The position numbers and the translations under genes are program-made. Source: Phytohabitans flavus (GTDB taxonomy: Bacteria > Actinomycetota > Actinomycetes > Mycobacteriales > Micromonosporaceae). Taken from it: DNA of 64,000 nt. The DNA lies in assembly GCF_011764545.1 (NCBI RefSeq), contig NZ_AP022870.1, positions 3,332,001 to 3,396,000 of the forward strand, in the 5' to 3' direction. Positions 61,143 to 64,000 of this stretch are shown in pieces (positions within the stretch are counted from its first letter, which is position 1; each line of letters begins with the position of its first letter). The notes below the pieces were generated by a model, which saw only the letters and a program-made list of their open reading frames with translations, made no database searches and had not been told where the DNA came from.

Positions 61143-61190
61143 GTCCGTGGCGAGAAGTTGCCCCTGGAAGGGCAAGTTTTCGCCACGGAC
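61143..61190. repeat. 48-bp conserved hairpin, copy H3
   Basis: GTCCGTGGCGA and TCGCCACGGAC pair perfectly; the inner stem TTGCCC/GGGCAA surrounds CTGGAA. Same geometry as H1 with four compensated base pairs in the outer stem. Central in the composite element between C6 and C7. Confidence 0.7.
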
Positions 61191-61396
61191 GACCAGAGCA
61201 CCCATCGATCAAGGCCGGCCCCTTCCGACAGCGCCCCGCCACCCACCACCATCGCCTTCTCGGGCGCGATGGGATCGGAGCGCGCAGCGATCACAGGAAA
61301 CAAGCGGTCAAGATTCGCCCGTTCCCCGCGCATCGCCCGCGCCAGGTGGCCACGACCGCACCGCCGGCCGTGCCGGCCGGGGTTTGGGTTGTGTAT

Positions 61397-61457
61397 CGCG
61401 GAGGGTGAGGCCGCGGGAGCAACGGTCCGGACCACCGCGGACGCCGCGGTAGCTCAT
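61397..61457 (-). repeat. 61-bp dispersed structured repeat, copy C7 (inverted)
   Basis: Reverse complement reads ATGAGCTACCGCGGCG to CCTCACCCTCCGCG; its first stem ACCGCG/CGCGGT is perfect. Tail type A leads into a GCCGGC hairpin. Right boundary of the composite element. Confidence 0.85.
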
Positions 61458-61539
61458 ATCTTGATCAAGCAGCGAGCCCGCAGCCACCATTGTGGACGAA
61501 CCGGCGCGCCAGCCTTGACTGCGTGCGCAGGTGCGGCGG

Positions 61540-61985
61540 TTAGATGTCGTGTGCGGCGGCGACCATCGCTGCGGCGGTGGCTGGCAGGCCGCGGCCGTCC
61601 GGGCGGCTCCAGTGCACGGTCACCTCGGTGAAGCCAAGCCCGGCCAGCCGGCCGAGCATGTCGGCGTACCGGCCGGCGCTTTCGAACGGCCACCGCACGT
61701 CCAGAGCAAGCTGCGCGATCCGGCGCACGCTGTCAGCGGCCCGTCCCTGCTCAGCCAGCGCGGCGTCCAGCTGCTTGGTCTGCGGTGGGTGGCGACCGCC
61801 GCGGCGGCGAGCAGCGGCACACAGCCGTACCAGGGTCCGTCCTGTAGCCGTGGCCACATCAGATGGTCGTAGGTCCACACTGTGCGCACCCCGGCCTGCT
61901 CGGCCGCGGCGACATCGGCCAGGAAGGCCGCCGGTGGGTGCCGATCTGGCAGCACGATCGCCGACAGCGCGACGGCAGCCGTCAC
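61540..61985 (-). pseudogene. LLM-class (luciferase-like, probably F420-dependent) oxidoreductase with internal deletion
   Basis: The N-terminal piece ALSAIVLPDRHPPAAFLADV, then TVWTYDHLMWPRLQDGPWYG and PLLAAAAVATHR, is typical of luciferase-like F420 oxidoreductases. It is followed at once, in another frame, by the family's C-terminal end (KQLDAALAEQGRAADSVRRI, YADMLGRLAGLGFTEVTVHW). The central part, normally about 130 residues holding much of the barrel, is missing, so the gene is truly deleted in addition to being out of frame. The start (GTG 61983-61985) overlaps the GntR stop by 4 bp, showing it was once in an operon with it. Confidence 0.75.
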
Positions 61986-62661
61986 GACGGGGCTTTTTCG
62001 ACGCGGCCGGCCCAGCTGCCGCGCAGGTGGGAGATGTGCCGGCGCATCAGGCGCTCCAAGCTTTTCGCGTCGCCCGCCTCCACCAGCTCCAGCATCTGTA
62101 CGTGCTCGCGGGCGGACGGGCCCAGCTCGCCGGCGTCCGCGAGCTGCCGCAGTCCGAACAGCCGGGAGCGCGAACGCAGCTCGCCGACAAGCGCCACAAG
62201 CTGCTCGTTGCCGGCCAGGGCCAGCAGGTCGAGGTGGAAGCGGCGGTCGTGTTCGAGGTAGGCGATGAGGTCCTTGCGCTCGGCCGCGTCGACGACCGCT
62301 TCGGCGACCGGCCGCAGCCGGATCAGGTCTTCGGGTGTCGCCACGGACGCCGCGCGGACCGTCGTCGGCACCTCCAGCAGCATCCGGATCTCGGTGATCT
62401 CGTCCAGCTCCCGGTCGGAGAGCTCACGTACCCGAAACCCTTTGTTCGGGACCGTGAGCACCAGCCCTTCCTTGGCCAGCTCCAGCATCGCCTCGCGTAC
62501 CGGGGTGGCGGACACGCCGAGCTGCGCGGCGAGCACGGGCGCGCTGTACACCTCGCCAGGCCGCATCTGCCCGCGATCAGCGCGGCCCGCAGCGCGTGGA
62601 TGACCTGCCCGCGCACGGTGGGACGCGCCTCGAGGGTGGGCAGCTCGAACGCTCCGTTCAC
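61982..62661 (-). CDS. GntR-family regulator (FCD/FadR subfamily), frameshifted at 62570-62572
   Basis: About 226 residues when repaired. The N-terminal helices VNGAFELPTLEARPTVRGQV and IHALRAALIAG break at the CCC run 62570-62572. One extra base gives QMRPGEVYSAPVLAAQLGVS followed by TPVREAMLELAKEGLVL, the GntR winged helix. The C-terminal FCD domain has DLIAYLEHDRRFHLDLLALA and LERLMRRHISHLRGSW with the metal-type histidines. Start is GTG 62659-62661; GTG 62665-62667 is an alternative. It probably regulates the adjacent LLM and aldehyde dehydrogenase genes in response to an organic acid. Confidence 0.82.
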
Positions 62662-62728
62662 GCCCACTCCAGAGCAACGACGACGGTGGCAGTCACGACC
62701 AGATCCTCCCATCCCGCCACGAGGACCT

Positions 62729-64000
62729 TCATCCCGTCGGCCGGCTGGGCGCGACGGTGACGGTACGCAAGGTGGTGTAGAAGTCCTGCGCCGCCTTGCC
62801 CTGCTCGCGCGGGCCGAGGCTGGAGGCACGCTCGCCGCCGAAGGGCAGGTGGAAGTCCACGCCCGTGGAGGGTGCGTTGATTTTGATCTGCCCGGCCGCC
62901 AAGCCGTCCACGAGGCTGAGCGCGGCGTCCAGGTCGGCGGTGAACACCGAGGCGGCCAGCCCGTAGCGGACGGCGTTGGCGGCATCGAGCGCGGCGCCCA
63001 CCGTGTCGGCCTGGCTCACCGTGCAGATCGGCCCGAAGACCTCCTCATGGTGCAGCAGATGGCCCTCGGGCAGGCCGGTGACCACCGCCGGCATCGCGTA
63101 CCAGCCGTGGCCGGGCGACACCTGCCCGCCGTCGCGGATGTGGCCCCGGCGGAGACGGCACTGACCGCGGCGTCGAGCACCCGGGCTCGCGCCGCGTCGT
63201 CGATCACTGGCCCCACCACGGTGTCGGGTTCGGCGGGGTCGCCGCAGGGCAGCTTCTCCACCTCGGCGACCAACGCGTCGGTGAGCGCGGTCGGGTCACC
63301 CACGACGATGACCCGCTTGGTCGCGGTGCACTTCTGGCCGGCGTAGCCGAAGGCCGCGTACGCGACCTGCCGGGCGACGACGGCCACGTCGGCGTCGGGC
63401 AGGACGATCGCCGGGTTCTGGCCGCCCATCTCGCACTGCACCGGCACGCCCCGAGCCGTAGCCGCCGCCGCGACGGCCGCGCCGGCTGTGGTGGAGCCGG
63501 TGAACGAGACGACGTCCGCGGCCGCGACGACCGCCTGGCCGGTCTCGGCATCGCCGGGCAGCACCGTGAACAGCCCTCTGGGCAGCTGCGGACCGATCAG
63601 CTCGGCCAGCCGCAGGGCGCACGCCGTCGCCTGCGGCGCCGGCTTCAGCAGCACCGCGTTGCCGAAGGCCAGGGCCGGCGCGGCCTTCCACAGCGGGATC
63701 GCGAACGGGAAGTTCCACGGTGTGACAAGCCCGGCGATGCCGCGCGGGCGGCGGCGGGTGTACGCGATACCGACTCCGGCGCCCGGCTCGTGCACCGCGC
63801 CGGTCGGGTCGAATACCTGCTGGGCGTAGTAGCGGAGGATGGCGACCGTCCGGGCCACCTCGCCGCGCGCCTCGGCGATCGGCTTGCCGACCTCGCGCAC
63901 GGCCAGGTCGGCCAGCTCGGCCGCCGCGCCGGCCACCGCCTCGGCGGCGGCGTGCAGGGCGTTGGCGCGGTTCGCGGGCGGGGCGGCCGCCCAGTCGGCC
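62729..64000 (-). CDS. Aldehyde dehydrogenase, frameshifted at 63144-63147 (N-terminus outside window)
   Basis: At least 424 C-terminal residues are visible; the frame is open to the window edge, so the start lies beyond it. Motifs are LVTPWNFPFAIPLWKAAPAL, VVSFTGSTTAGAAV, the glutamate CEMGGQNPAIVLPDADV and the cysteine GYAGQKCTATKRVIV. The frame breaks after AVSAG, and one extra base in the CCCC run 63144-63147 restores GHIRDGGQVSPGHGWYAMPA through HEEVFGPICTVSQADTVGAA to LPFGGERASSLGPREQG. The PWNFP and HEEVFGP signatures suit semialdehyde dehydrogenases of sugar-acid or aromatic catabolism. Same strand as the GntR gene, 67 bp upstream of it. Confidence 0.85.

Larger units (their letters stand above)
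60914..61539. mobile_element. Non-coding composite element (about 490 bp) bounded by inverted 61-bp repeats
   Basis: Copies C6 (60967-61027, plus) and C7 (61397-61457, minus) form terminal inverted repeats around a segment with no gene. It includes hairpin H3 (61143-61190), ATGATCGATC and ATCGATCAAGG motifs, and a GCCGGC-rich hairpin next to C7 (about 61365-61380). About 110 bp around H3 are similar, inverted, to the region around H2 at 40.8-40.9 kb. The layout resembles a MITE or a REP-type doublet; mobility is inferred. Confidence 0.55.

Noticed and set aside
36843..61457. CRISPR array
   Set aside because: Repeats are dispersed over kilobases in both orientations, without regular spacers or cas genes.

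Overview
The window is GC-rich (roughly 70%), dense and actinobacterial. Clues are ATGA/GTGA-overlapping genes, frequent GTG starts, IclR/TetR/PucR/XRE regulators, a DUF222-HNH protein, an actinobacterial-style paa cluster and an F420-type luciferase-like remnant. A Micromonosporaceae-type soil actinomycete fits best, but I cannot prove the family from sequence alone. No rRNA, tRNA, CRISPR array or replication origin was seen.

Layout. (1) 1-12.8 kb, minus strand: one run of eleven overlapping genes. It encodes a peptide/nickel-type ABC importer (two permeases, two ATPases, a lipoprotein binding protein) and catabolic enzymes: a tandem-domain class III CoA-transferase, two amidohydrolases, a MetE-like zinc methyltransferase, an SDR and an acyl-CoA ligase. 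An IclR regulator (12.9-13.7 kb) precedes it. The divergent set at 13.9-16.9 kb (DUF6282 hydrolase, bicupin, HpcH/HpaI aldolase, lipocalin-like protein) probably belongs to the same pathway. (2) 17-27 kb, plus strand: an IclR regulator, then a nine-gene catabolic operon (VOC protein, three alpha/beta hydrolases, flavin monooxygenase, acyl-CoA ligase, two subunits of an IpdAB-type CoA-transferase/hydrolase, KstD/fumarate-reductase-type flavoprotein). This looks like CoA-dependent degradation of a cyclic compound. (3) 27-30 kb: small or hypothetical genes, a DUF222-HNH protein and an IS5-type transposase remnant. (4) 30.3-36 kb: a divergent aldo/keto reductase versus aldehyde dehydrogenase, zinc alcohol dehydrogenase and an extradiol-dioxygenase-like protein lacking all three metal ligands, then a PucR regulator. 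A 29-bp palindrome here matches the one in front of the 17.85 kb operon, so the two loci look co-regulated. (5) 36-41 kb: accessory genes (holin-like, NB-ARC/TPR regulator, methyltransferase) embedded in dispersed repeats. (6) 41-47 kb: vanadium haloperoxidase-like protein, ECF sigma/Rieske pair, lipoprotein, GNAT, ECF sigma with membrane partner, TetR. (7) 47.4-56 kb: phenylacetate degradation cluster (TetR regulator, paaI, paaH, enoyl-CoA hydratase, paaEDCBA, divergent paaZ), with matching operators at both promoters. (8) 56-64 kb: accessory genes (YCII protein, SDR, XRE regulator, amidohydrolase, LLM remnant, GntR regulator, aldehyde dehydrogenase), again punctuated by the repeats.

Two window-wide observations matter most. 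First, seven copies of a 61-bp, strongly structured repeat, with three copies of a separate 48-bp hairpin showing base-pair covariation, delimit blocks of accessory genes at 36.8-41 kb and 56-61.5 kb. Second, at least thirteen genes are broken by an apparent loss of exactly one base in a G or C run. This is either a systematic sequencing artefact or an unusual decay pattern, and each such gene is annotated here as one reading frame with the break position.
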